A stretch of 33,644 nt of DNA from Bacteroidota bacterium (GTDB lineage: Bacteria > Bacteroidota > Bacteroidia > Bacteroidales > VadinHA17): assembly GCA_030706785.1 (NCBI GenBank), contig JAUZNW010000019.1:1-33644 (forward strand), written 5' to 3'. Below are positions 15,895 through 24,272 of the stretch, one piece after another. The notes beneath the pieces are model-generated. The model saw only the letters and a list, made by a program, of their open reading frames with translations. It was not told where the DNA came from and made no database searches. How positions within the stretch are numbered: the first letter of the stretch is position 1; the number at the start of each line of letters is the position of its first letter. The translations under genes and the position numbers were made by a program.

Positions 15895-16623
15895 TTAATT
15901 CACAGATTTTGATTCGATTACATCAATAATGAATTGTGAAAAAAGAGGGGAAACCCGCGAGGAAAAAACTGCATTCGGGTGTGAATTTCCAGGCCCCTCT
16001 GAATACTCATCCTTAAGATATAATTCTCCCTCCGTTTCAAGTTTGTAAAAATCCCAAATATAAATGTTGTCGTTCCTTTCTTTCCATTCACCTATCATCC
16101 AGTCATGAAATTCAGCTGTTCTTTTTGCCTCATCCTCTGAAATCAGAGCCTTTATATGAACAGCCGGCGTCCAGATTATGAATTTATTATCAGGAAGACT
16201 ATGCATCTTGTCTTTAAGAGCATTATACTGGAGCTTATAGTTATCAAGACTCTTATCTTCGGAATTTATGTCGGAATTTCCTGTATTAGGCTGTATCTTG
16301 CTCACGGGGTAACAATGCTTAAAAATTATTATATCATATTCGCCTGTAAGAATTTCAAGAGTAGGTTCCTCCATGTACATGGCAAGGCCGGAGTTTTTTA
16401 CCCATATATTGTAATAATCGAATGGATAGTTTTTCCATCCGTATGGAGAGGCTTTCGGAAAGAAAAGCTCCTTTATTGAATAATCTTTTCCATTGGTTTT
16501 ATTATAGGAGTTGAAATATTCCTGAACACTGTTTTTTCCTGTGATTTTGTTCACCAGTTTATTAACCCCTCCGAGCCAGATGTTCTGACCTGTACTGTGG
16601 TGCAGAAAAATTGCTTTTTTCAT
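15895..16623 (-). CDS. SGNH/GDSL hydrolase-like protein
   Basis: The 242-residue protein starts MKKAIFLHHSTGQNIW, where a serine lies just after the first strand as in SGNH-fold esterases. It ends with GPGNSHPNAVFSSR, where an Asn/Ser-His pair resembles the DxxH catalytic block near the C-terminus. An IIIFKHCYP strand lies in the middle. No signal peptide is seen, so it is likely cytoplasmic. Members of this fold remove or transfer O-acyl groups on carbohydrates. The acyltransferase gene 7 bp downstream supports an acylation role, though the match is by motif only and the catalytic asparagine and glycine were not clearly placed. It follows the terminator at 16701-16741, so it probably has its own promoter in the 166 bp upstream. 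Confidence 0.55.
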   Translation of the reverse strand: MKKAIFLHHSTGQNIWLGGVNKLVNKITGKNSVQEYFNSYNKTNGKDYSIKELFFPKASPYGWKNYPFDYYNIWVKNSGLAMYMEEPTLEILTGEYDIIIFKHCYPVSKIQPNTGNSDINSEDKSLDNYKLQYNALKDKMHSLPDNKFIIWTPAVHIKALISEDEAKRTAEFHDWMIGEWKERNDNIYIWDFYKLETEGELYLKDEYSEGPGNSHPNAVFSSRVSPLFSQFIIDVIESKSVN

Positions 16624-16700
16624 TGCGGTCTATCTTAATTGCAAACCTCAAATATTCAAATCATTAATATCAAAAGCATCAGATTTATAGATTTCTAAAT

Positions 16701-16741
16701 TTAAATAAAAAACCTGATAACCCATCAGGAATTATCAGGTT
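16701..16741 (-). terminator. rho-independent terminator of the long minus-strand operon
   Basis: Read on the minus strand, AACCTGATAA and TTATCAGGTT form a perfect 10-bp stem (16732-16741 with 16711-16720) around an 11-nt loop, and are followed directly by TTTTATTTAA. This is the form of an intrinsic terminator. It lies about 50 bp after the stop of the TIM-barrel gene at 16790 and before the SGNH-like gene, so it should close the large transcript coming from the right. Confidence 0.8.
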
Positions 16742-16749
16742 CAAAAGTG

Positions 16750-16769
16750 ATCCGGAATACTATCCGGAT
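16750..16769 (-). other. short stem-loop next to the terminator
   Basis: ATCCGGA (16750-16756) and TCCGGAT (16763-16769) form a perfect 7-bp stem with a 6-nt loop. It sits between the stop codon at 16790 and the terminator hairpin. There is no T-tract directly after it, so it is more likely a 3'-end stabilising stem or an accessory to termination than a terminator itself. Confidence 0.6.
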
Positions 16770-16789
16770 GCTATAAGGTTTATTAGTGA

Positions 16790-17653
16790 TTAATTCTTTC
16801 CCAAATATTTCTCGATCAGCTCTTTAGTCTCTGCAATATGCGTTTTGGAAGAGGCACCAAAGAGGACTGACTCAATCTTCGGGAATCTGCTCAGATATTC
16901 AATCGCTTCTGCCGGTTGAAGGGCGCCGGCAGCTAGCACCTGCATGGCAATTGGCCGGAATTTCTTTTCTGAAAGGTATTTTTCATAGATCTCCTTACCA
17001 CCCGACATTCGGAATCCGATCTTGTTTATCGAACTGCAGATTATCGGATTTTCTATGCCCACAGACAGCAGGGCTTCATACATGGCAGGCATATTCATTG
17101 TGATATAGCCTGGTTCAGCATTATATTTTTTCCTTATGTAATGATCGTATTCCCTGAAGACGTCATACATCTTCAGACCCAATATGAGGTCGACCATTAC
17201 ATTCTGGAGAAAAATAACGGGTGTTTCTATTCCTTTGAACATTTTCATTTCAGAATCCACCAGTATTTCCATAAGGCTTATAAAATCCTTGCTGACATAT
17301 GCTATTCCTCCCTTTGCGAAAGTCCCGAACAGGTTCCCGGGAACATATTTCCTTATTGTACCAAGGTATCCGTGTTCAGTTACAGCATTGGCGTATTTTT
17401 GTGCATACGGCATACATGGGAATATTCTAAAACCACGGTATTTTTCAGTATTCTCCCTGAAATGATCGCACAGGTTTTCTATCCGGTCGTGAGTTGTGCA
17501 CATGAAAGTGTTTATTCCGGCTTCCCTTGCCTGGTCGAGAACTCTCAGAATTGAGGAATCATCCTTGAACCGGATTGCCTGTTCCCTCGATTTTTCATCG
17601 GACAGGTGGCTTACCGCAAAGAATTGATTATCACCAAATAATACTTTGTCCAT
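16790..17653 (-). CDS. TIM-barrel protein, distantly aldo-keto-reductase-like, role unknown
   Basis: The 287-residue protein begins MDKVLFGDNQFFAVSH and has alternating beta/alpha segments along its length (REAGINTFMCTT, YITMNMPAMYEAL, PIAMQVLAAGAL). It ends with IESVLFGASSKTHIAETKELI, which is like the last barrel strand of aldo-keto reductases and related (beta/alpha)8 enzymes. The Tyr/Lys/His/Asp set of true aldo-keto reductases was not identified. It follows the Gfo/Idh/MocA oxidoreductase gene by 9 bp, so the two probably serve one sugar pathway. It is the last gene before the terminator. I do not recognise a specific function. Confidence 0.5.
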   Translation of the reverse strand: MDKVLFGDNQFFAVSHLSDEKSREQAIRFKDDSSILRVLDQAREAGINTFMCTTHDRIENLCDHFRENTEKYRGFRIFPCMPYAQKYANAVTEHGYLGTIRKYVPGNLFGTFAKGGIAYVSKDFISLMEILVDSEMKMFKGIETPVIFLQNVMVDLILGLKMYDVFREYDHYIRKKYNAEPGYITMNMPAMYEALLSVGIENPIICSSINKIGFRMSGGKEIYEKYLSEKKFRPIAMQVLAAGALQPAEAIEYLSRFPKIESVLFGASSKTHIAETKELIEKYLGKN

Positions 17654-17662
17654 TATTATTTC

Positions 17663-18679
17663 CTATTTTTTTGAATCTGCTGTTATCATCTCTATTACCT
17701 TATCAGTGTATAAGGCCTGTTCAAAGGAATTAATCTCGGTACTCTTCTTACCGATTATGCAATTGACAAAATGGTCGATCTGAGCGCTGTATTCTTCACC
17801 CCTCAGGTAAAAATTAACCGGGATAGCGAGTTCTGTTAAATACTTTATCGTCCATCCCTTGGGCAGGTTTTCGGAATGACAATCATCATTGAGGTAAATC
17901 CTGATTTCAGTGGCATCACAGAATATTTTGCCTTTTTTCCCATATACTGTTAAAGAGGTTGTCATTTTGCGATAAGTGCTGTCACACCAGTTCACCGAGA
18001 GTATTCCTGAGAGGCCGTTGCCAAGGACCAGCATTGAATAGACCGCATCATCAACATCCCTGGAATATATGTTTTTAAGGACAGATCCTTTTACAAGGAC
18101 AGGTCTTCCGATGATTTCCTGGATCAGGTTGATCACATGTGATGCATAGTCCATGAGGCATCCGCCTCCTTCTCTCGGGTCGGAGCGCCATGAGCTTCCC
18201 TTTTCATTCGTTATCACCGAACCATAGGCTTCCCCAGTAAAATGAATAATATCTCCCAGTACACGATTATCCAGAAGCCGTTTCAATTCACGGAATGTTC
18301 CGACAAACCTGTTATGATAACTCACCTGGTTTATGAGTCCTTTCCTTTTTGCCAGTTCCACCAGTTCATTACCTTCTTCTGTGGTCAGGCAGAATGGTTT
18401 CTCGCAAAAAACATTGATACCTTGTTCCAGTGCGTGTTTTACCATTGGATAGTGAAGGCGTGTCGGAGTGGCAACTACAATAAAATCCAGCTTTTCCTGA
18501 GCTATCATCCTGGAGTAATCAGTATAAACATTAATCCTGCTGAATTTTCTGAACACATCCAGAACCAATGAGGATGTATCGCATACCGCTACCATATCCA
18601 CTGATGGGTGAGGCCCGACTATTGCGGCATGGGATAGTCCCATTTTACCCAATCCAATGATGCCTGCTTTAAGTTTCAT
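17663..18679 (-). CDS. Gfo/Idh/MocA family NAD(P)-dependent oxidoreductase
   Basis: The ORF track starts at 18853, but its first 58 residues look unlike the family and would overlap the previous gene by 185 bp. The ATG at 18679, giving MKLKAGIIGLGKMGLSH, opens directly on the Rossmann GxGxxG motif and leaves 338 residues, the family norm. That start overlaps the glycosyltransferase stop by 11 nt, which suggests coupled translation. Further motifs are FCEKPFCLTTEEG (the EKP signature, catalytic lysine) and GGGCLMDYASHVINL. Members oxidise or reduce sugars, including nucleotide sugars such as UDP-GlcNAc(A) at C3. The exact substrate here is unknown; the TIM-barrel gene follows by 9 bp. Confidence 0.88.
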   Translation of the reverse strand: MKLKAGIIGLGKMGLSHAAIVGPHPSVDMVAVCDTSSLVLDVFRKFSRINVYTDYSRMIAQEKLDFIVVATPTRLHYPMVKHALEQGINVFCEKPFCLTTEEGNELVELAKRKGLINQVSYHNRFVGTFRELKRLLDNRVLGDIIHFTGEAYGSVITNEKGSSWRSDPREGGGCLMDYASHVINLIQEIIGRPVLVKGSVLKNIYSRDVDDAVYSMLVLGNGLSGILSVNWCDSTYRKMTTSLTVYGKKGKIFCDATEIRIYLNDDCHSENLPKGWTIKYLTELAIPVNFYLRGEEYSAQIDHFVNCIIGKKSTEINSFEQALYTDKVIEMITADSKK

Positions 18680-19784
18680 TACTAAATTTAAGTTTATTAT
18701 AGATATTATTTGTTTCTTCTGCAATTTTATCCCAGGAATATCTTTCGGTAAGGAAACCGATGTAATCCTTCCTGCCTTTCCCAGACAGTTTTGCCACAAT
18801 TTTATCCTTAAGGTCATCTTCATCACCAACCCTGAAATAATCATCCTTTTCAAGCTTTATCTGAAGGTTCGCAGGAATATCGCTAGCGAGAACTTCAATA
18901 TTATAGCTCATAGCTTCAAGCAAAGCAATAGGGTGTCCTTCAGAAAATGAAGGTATTACGAAAAGTCTCGCAAATGAGTAGACCTGCCTGAGATTATCCC
19001 CCTTAATGAATCCTGTCAGAACAATTCCCTTATCCCTGGCAAATGCCCTGAGCCTGTTCGAGTAATCGGTCGGGTAATCAGTATCACCAACAATGACCAG
19101 CTTGTATCCCTGAAGCTCAGCTTTCACAAAAGCTCTGATCAGGTAATCGAAGCCCTTTTCCTCCAGGAATCTTCCCACTCCTATTATATATTTATTTTTT
19201 TCAAGTCCCAATGATTCAATATAATCTGTATTTTCCGACCGCGGGTTCATGTTTACTCCGTTTGATATAATCTTCCACTTTGCAATTGAGTATTTTTTCG
19301 TCATCTCCGATTTGAGAACCTCAGAAATGAAAATTACATAGTCAGCATTTTTGAGGCATATCCTCTCGGAAAGCTCAAGATAATGTCTTGCGAAGGAGCC
19401 CCATTTCTTTTGTGTATAACTGATATTGTGATAAGTAAACACAATTTTTGCTCCTGAGAATTTAAGAAGCGGGATAAAAAATCCTGGACCGGTGTTATGG
19501 AAATGAACGATATCGTACTTCTGAAACAAAGCATGTACCGTAGCTAATAAGGAATGGAAGAAAGTTTCAAAATTCTTGCTCTTTGGAACATTTAAATCAA
19601 GGAACCTGATATTTGGATAGGTAATATCCCTGTTTTTTGCACTTATATAAGGCTTTCTCCTGTAAACCGTGATCAAGTTGTCATCCAGCCGGGCAAGTCT
19701 TGTGTACAACTCCATGCAATGGGTCTCAAGGCCTCCCTGAATTTCCGGAAAGCCCCTCGTACCAATAACACCTGTTTTTATCAT
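18669..19784 (-). CDS. GT4-type glycosyltransferase with GTRG-QGG N-terminus, copy 1
   Basis: A 371-residue GT-B enzyme that would add a sugar to the lipid-linked repeat unit at the cytoplasmic membrane face. The N-terminus VIGTRGFPEIQGGLETHCMELY is typical of a rhamnosyltransferase-like (DUF1972-type) subgroup. The C-terminal nucleotide-binding half has GVGRFLEEKGFDYLIRA and the PSFSEGHPIALLEAM motif with the retaining-family E-x7-E. It is clearly paralogous to the enzyme at 24269-25381, with the same opening and the same middle block. Its stop overlaps the start of the oxidoreductase gene by 11 nt. Donor and acceptor are unknown. Confidence 0.92.
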   Translation of the reverse strand: MIKTGVIGTRGFPEIQGGLETHCMELYTRLARLDDNLITVYRRKPYISAKNRDITYPNIRFLDLNVPKSKNFETFFHSLLATVHALFQKYDIVHFHNTGPGFFIPLLKFSGAKIVFTYHNISYTQKKWGSFARHYLELSERICLKNADYVIFISEVLKSEMTKKYSIAKWKIISNGVNMNPRSENTDYIESLGLEKNKYIIGVGRFLEEKGFDYLIRAFVKAELQGYKLVIVGDTDYPTDYSNRLRAFARDKGIVLTGFIKGDNLRQVYSFARLFVIPSFSEGHPIALLEAMSYNIEVLASDIPANLQIKLEKDDYFRVGDEDDLKDKIVAKLSGKGRKDYIGFLTERYSWDKIAEETNNIYNKLKFSNET

Positions 19785-19855
19785 AAAAGAATTTCCGGAC
19801 CGTCTAAAAAAGAACTTTAAACAGCCCCCTCAGGAAGCGCTATTAAGCTCTCTGT

Positions 19856-20938
19856 CTAATGATTATTGAATTTATGGAATAAGCTCAGATAGTTCTCTAC
19901 AAATTTTCCACCGGAAAAGCAGCTTTCAATAAGGTTCAGACTATTTTTTCCGAATTGTACTCTGGCATCTTCGGAAAGCGCAAGTGAATCGAGCCTTTCA
20001 ACAATGGAATTGACATCTTTCACAGGTACAAGGTAGCCATTGTACCCGTCCCTTATCAGGTAATTATTGTCGCCTACGTTCGTTGCAACAATCGGCAGAC
20101 CCGATGCCATTGCTTCCATGATTGAATTGGAAACACCCTCAAAAAGTGATGTACTTAGAAAAATATCACTCATCTTAAGGATCTCACCTACTTCCGGGGG
20201 ATTAATGAACACCTTGATCCTATCATCTATCTTAAGGCTTTTTGCGAGGGACCTGACTTTGCCCTCGAGAGGCCCGTACCCTACAATATAATATTTGATT
20301 TTTCTTTTCCTGTCCCTGTCGACAAGGTTCCTGAATGAATTAAGAGCAGTTTCGTAATCCTTCTGTTTAACAAACCTGCCGACTGTAATTATCTTTATCT
20401 CACCGTTGCAATTCTTCCTTATCTCCCCGGATTTGTCCCTGATTTCAATTGCATTCTGAATTACGCATATCTTATCGGGATTGAATCCGCGGCTGGCAAA
20501 TTTCTCCTTTGCCGAGAAGTTATTAAAGACTGTTGCGTCGTTAAGATGGTTATGGATGAATCTTTCAATGAGAAATTTATAATAGGGCAGCTTTTCATTC
20601 CTGATTCCGCCTATGCTTAACAAGTTCTTATTGAACAACCTGCTGAATCCGGAGACAAAATTTGCAAGGGTAAGGTATGAGACAACAAAGTTTATCTTTT
20701 CCTGACGGAGGATTTTCCCGAACATGTTCAGTTTTCCCAAAACCGTCCCTTTCAACGGGAAGTATTTATAGGTGCTAGCTTTAATGGTGTTGAGGTTGGC
20801 AGAATCAATTTTACTGCCGTGCCAGTTGATAAGATATACTTTGACATTCCTTTCAGTGAGTAATTTGGCGAGTATAAGCGCCTGTTTCTCAGCTCCACCT
20901 TTCAGGAATGTCTTACATATGAGTGCAACATGCATCAC
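19856..20938 (-). CDS. GT4-type glycosyltransferase
   Basis: The 360-residue GT-B protein begins MMHVALICKTFLKGGAEKQALILAKLL, with the GGAE turn of family GT4. The C-terminal half has IITVGRFVKQKDYETALNSF and LSTSLFEGVSNSIMEAMASGLPIVATNVGDN, including the E-x7-E motif. The stop is 71 bp before the next gene and the upstream epimerase lies 139 bp away. It would add one sugar to the growing lipid-linked unit. Sugar specificity cannot be predicted. Confidence 0.92.
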   Translation of the reverse strand: MMHVALICKTFLKGGAEKQALILAKLLTERNVKVYLINWHGSKIDSANLNTIKASTYKYFPLKGTVLGKLNMFGKILRQEKINFVVSYLTLANFVSGFSRLFNKNLLSIGGIRNEKLPYYKFLIERFIHNHLNDATVFNNFSAKEKFASRGFNPDKICVIQNAIEIRDKSGEIRKNCNGEIKIITVGRFVKQKDYETALNSFRNLVDRDRKRKIKYYIVGYGPLEGKVRSLAKSLKIDDRIKVFINPPEVGEILKMSDIFLSTSLFEGVSNSIMEAMASGLPIVATNVGDNNYLIRDGYNGYLVPVKDVNSIVERLDSLALSEDARVQFGKNSLNLIESCFSGGKFVENYLSLFHKFNNH

Positions 20939-21077
20939 AAAATCAAGGCTATTGGTGGTTTAATAACAACAATTTAAATCTAATAGTTTATCAGACAGTA
21001 AAGTACTACAATTTACGAAGTTTAAATGATTCCAGAACAGCAACATGCCGACAATCTTAAAGGATACAACTCATTTT

Positions 21078-22031
21078 TTAATTATTCTCCCTGAACCATT
21101 CAACAAATCTGGCTATGCCTGATTCAATATTTGTAGCAGGTTTATAGTTAAGCATTTTTCCTGCCTTTCTTATGTCTGCATAAGTCCTGAATACATCCCC
21201 TTCCTGAGCCGGAAGATAATGACGAACAGCTTTACGACAGGTTATTTTTTCAAGTAACCTGACAAGCTCACCTAAAGATACCGGCTCAGAATCACCAAGA
21301 TTAATCACTTCAAATCCTCTCACCCTGCTAATTGCTAATTTGATTCCATGAACAATATCGTCGATATAGGTATAATCCCTTGAAGATGTCCCATCGCCGT
21401 AGAGGGTCAGGGGTTCCTCTTTCATGATAGCTCTGGTAAATTTATAGATTGCCAGGTCAGGCCTTTGCCGGGGTCCATAAACGGTGAAGAAGCGAAGGCA
21501 GAATATGTCCATTTCGTAAAGGTGGTGAAAGGTATGGCAAAGTAATTCTCCTGCTTTTTTTGTCGCTGCGTAAGGTGAAATAGGGTAATCGACATTATCC
21601 TTTTCCGAAAAAGGAACCTTCTCATTATTTCCGTACACAGATGATGAAGAAGCAAATATCATTTTCTTAATGCTGTTCTTCTTCATCACTTCAAGAATGG
21701 TCAGGGTTCCCGCAACGTTTACGTCATAATACGTTGCTGGATCCTTTATTGAAGGTCTGACACCTGCTTTTGCTGCGAGGTGAACTATTACATCCGGCCT
21801 GAATTCAAGTATACATCTTTCAATAAAATGGCTGTCCCTGATATCCCCCTCCTGAAAACTGAAGCCAGGCTGCTTTGAAACATCCGCAATATTCTTCTCC
21901 TTGACTGACCTTTCATAAAACGGATCGAAATTGTCTATCCCGAATACAATGCAATTATTTCTGATAAGATTGTCAGCCAGGCTGGAACCTATAAAACCTG
22001 CAACTCCCGTTATGAGTATTCTTTTATTCAA
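21078..22031 (-). CDS. UDP-glucuronate 4-epimerase-like SDR enzyme
   Basis: An extended short-chain dehydrogenase/reductase of 317 residues. The NAD-binding motif GVAGFIG is at residues 9-15, SSSSVYG precedes the active site, and Tyr154/Lys158 in YAATK form the catalytic pair. The stretch RFFTVYGPRQRPDLAIYKFTRAI is characteristic of the UDP-glucuronate/UDP-glucose 4-epimerase subgroup (CapI-like). It probably makes UDP-galacturonate, an activated uronic acid; that sugar could be a target for amidation by the plus-strand cassette, which is inference. The gene lies 19 bp after the acyltransferase gene in the same transcript. A UDP-hexose 4-epimerase with another substrate is possible. Confidence 0.85.
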   Translation of the reverse strand: MNKRILITGVAGFIGSSLADNLIRNNCIVFGIDNFDPFYERSVKEKNIADVSKQPGFSFQEGDIRDSHFIERCILEFRPDVIVHLAAKAGVRPSIKDPATYYDVNVAGTLTILEVMKKNSIKKMIFASSSSVYGNNEKVPFSEKDNVDYPISPYAATKKAGELLCHTFHHLYEMDIFCLRFFTVYGPRQRPDLAIYKFTRAIMKEEPLTLYGDGTSSRDYTYIDDIVHGIKLAISRVRGFEVINLGDSEPVSLGELVRLLEKITCRKAVRHYLPAQEGDVFRTYADIRKAGKMLNYKPATNIESGIARFVEWFRENN

Positions 22032-22050
22032 AAGATTATTAAGTCATCAA

Positions 22051-22593
22051 TTAATCAACAATATCATTCACCCAGTCCCCAACAGGGTTTTCCTTAATAA
22101 TATACCTTGCCGGGAATCCTGAAACCATTGCATTATCAGGCACATCAAAATTCACTACTGAATTCGGGGCAATAAATACGTTATTCCCGATCTTTATCTT
22201 ACCTACTACCACTGCTCCCGGACCTATCCAAACATTATCGCCGATTATTGGTCTGCCAATCTGGCCATTTCTATATGCTCTTCCAATGGTAACATTGTGT
22301 GAAACACAGCAATTTTTTCCTATTGTTACAGGTCCGATAAAAACCGTTCCTCTGTGATACAGATAAAATCCCTCTCCGATATGGGCCTCAGGACTAATCT
22401 GATACTCCTTATAAGCAAACAGCCTTCGTAATATTCTGAACCATATGCCTTTAAGAGTGAACTTTTTATGCTTGACTATCATCCTCAGCAAAAATGTGTA
22501 TCGAAAGCCGGGGAAAAACCATCCCTGAATAAATCCTTTTATTCCTGACAATTTCCCGTATCTGTATAAATCTCCCTTGACTACTTCGTCCAT
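22051..22593 (-). CDS. hexapeptide acyltransferase, serine-acetyltransferase-like
   Basis: The 180-residue protein has an N-terminal helical region with basic residues, then left-handed beta-helix turns: HIGEGFYLYHRGTVFIGPVTIGKNCCVSHNVTIG and PIIGDNVWIGPGAVVVGKIKIGNNVFIAPNSVV. It ends with FPARYI. The LYHRGTVFIG and SHNVTIG segments are like those in CysE-related acetyltransferases, where a histidine acts as base. In a glycosyltransferase operon it more likely O-acetylates a sugar than serine. Its ATG overlaps the stop of the upstream gene by one base (TAATG), so the two are probably made together. Confidence 0.85.
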   Translation of the reverse strand: MDEVVKGDLYRYGKLSGIKGFIQGWFFPGFRYTFLLRMIVKHKKFTLKGIWFRILRRLFAYKEYQISPEAHIGEGFYLYHRGTVFIGPVTIGKNCCVSHNVTIGRAYRNGQIGRPIIGDNVWIGPGAVVVGKIKIGNNVFIAPNSVVNFDVPDNAMVSGFPARYIIKENPVGDWVNDIVD

Positions 22594-24272
22594 TATCTCA
22601 AAAAATCCAATAAATTCCGCCTGTGGTAGGTGTATGCATCTATGATCATAAAATCATGATCGCTGTTGAATGTATGCATACCTTTAAATTTTTTATCCCA
22701 GACTGGCTTATTTTTATAAATTTCTTTTTCCTCATAACCTGTTTCCGAAAGCTCAATAATTTCGTTCAGATTCAATGAGTTGCCGTACCTCACTGAACAA
22801 TCCTGTGACGGACGGTAAATCCTGCCGCTGCTTATGAACAAATTGCCTGCAGGCCTTGCCTTTCTTGCATCTGCAACAACTGGATTCATAGGGTGGCTTT
22901 CCCAATGGTCAGAAAAAGGAGAATCGGAATAAAAGAGAAAGAGTTCTGTTTCACATCCGGAAATGCCTTCAGTTTCATCGATCACAGTGAAGAGCCACCA
23001 TTTATTATTATGGAAAAACAATGTCGTATCAACTGCCTTCAGATCTTTCATTATTGTTTTCATAAACACCCACCGGTCAGGGAAATATGTGCAACGATAC
23101 AGATCTATGGTCCTGTTCTCACTTGATTCTGGGATCATGAAATAGGTTTCATCATACTTAAATATAAATGGATAGGACAAATGATAAGGTTTGTCAAGAA
23201 TGATCTGCCTGTCAAGGAGGTTCGCTGATGAATCAAGTGTGAGAACTGAAAGATGAGCCCTGTTCTTCCTGTAGATAAATTCCTCAACAAAAATATAATG
23301 GTTGCCGTCTTTAGAAATAACAAAAGGATCTGCCCAGAATTTACCTTTCGTCGGGTGAATCGTTTTGAATCCAGTGAAATTATCCTGGAATGATTCCACC
23401 TGATCGCGCTTACCTGAACCGAAACAGAGTACCCAGCTGAATGCGTCTGTGTAAAATATCTTTTTGATCATCTTCCGGATAGTAATTGATGCATTCCGGA
23501 AAATATTTTCTGTTGCTTCAGCAGTCTCAGGCAACCGGTACTGGAGGCCGATGATTTCATTTTCCTGCTTATTCTTGTCAATAAGCGCATTAAGGTAGTT
23601 TTTACCTCCCCTCTGCAATCCGGCCAGAACCCTGAAAATAAAGAGGGATGACCGCCAGAATATTTTATTCCTTGTAATCTTGATCGAATATGAACAGGTT
23701 GATTCATAGGACGATTCTATCACCTTATCACCCCCTTCCCAAGCATTTTGGATAGCAAGACTTGCTTGTGTTACCGGTTCAACCGTCACCACTTCACGAT
23801 ATCCTGCCGTCAGTCCTGCAGTTCCGTTTTTCCCAGACATTGGAAAGTACCAGACTCCATAGGAGGGGAATTCAAGAATTTCCCCCTTTAAGGTACCAGA
23901 TCCAAAACTAAGGATGACATCCAGTTCATATTTCCTGATCTCCGAAAGTGTTATTTCATCAAACAGCCATTCACCTCCTTCCGATTTTTTAACGGAAATA
24001 CCTGGGACTGTATCAACGAGTTTCCGGATGTCTTTTTCTTTTGAATAGCTATCTTTCCCTCCAAAAATAATATTGTCTAACTTTTCATGGAAGCGTATTA
24101 CAGGATTTATTCGATGAAGAGCCTTTGGTTGGAGTGAACTGTCCGGAGATTCGACAATCAAAAGCTTAATTTCGGCATGATCACTGTTCCTCAACCCTGC
24201 AATAACGGAGTATTGCCAGGCCTGAATCAGGAATCCATCAAGTAAAACTCCTATTTTAAGCTTTCCGGTCAT
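22593..24272 (-). CDS. formyltransferase-like N-terminus fused to a GINT1-like beta-propeller
   Basis: A 559-residue protein. The first 210 residues are Rossmann-like (KIGVLLDGFLIQAWQYSVIAGL) with a YGVWYFPMSGKNGTAGL segment where formyltransferases carry their HPSLLP-type block; the usual catalytic Asn/His/Asp set is not obvious. From about residue 300 it has FWADPFVISKDGNHYIFVEEF, YPFIFKYDETYFMIPES, and further 'W..F' and 'ADARKARPAGN' blades, as in the five-bladed propeller domain found at the N-terminus of plant glucosamine inositolphosphorylceramide transferase 1. The assignment is from motif memory. It may transfer or bind a sugar. The gene overlaps its upstream glycosyltransferase by 4 nt and its downstream acyltransferase by 1 nt. 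Confidence 0.6.
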   Translation of the reverse strand: MTGKLKIGVLLDGFLIQAWQYSVIAGLRNSDHAEIKLLIVESPDSSLQPKALHRINPVIRFHEKLDNIIFGGKDSYSKEKDIRKLVDTVPGISVKKSEGGEWLFDEITLSEIRKYELDVILSFGSGTLKGEILEFPSYGVWYFPMSGKNGTAGLTAGYREVVTVEPVTQASLAIQNAWEGGDKVIESSYESTCSYSIKITRNKIFWRSSLFIFRVLAGLQRGGKNYLNALIDKNKQENEIIGLQYRLPETAEATENIFRNASITIRKMIKKIFYTDAFSWVLCFGSGKRDQVESFQDNFTGFKTIHPTKGKFWADPFVISKDGNHYIFVEEFIYRKNRAHLSVLTLDSSANLLDRQIILDKPYHLSYPFIFKYDETYFMIPESSENRTIDLYRCTYFPDRWVFMKTIMKDLKAVDTTLFFHNNKWWLFTVIDETEGISGCETELFLFYSDSPFSDHWESHPMNPVVADARKARPAGNLFISSGRIYRPSQDCSVRYGNSLNLNEIIELSETGYEEKEIYKNKPVWDKKFKGMHTFNSDHDFMIIDAYTYHRRNLLDFLR

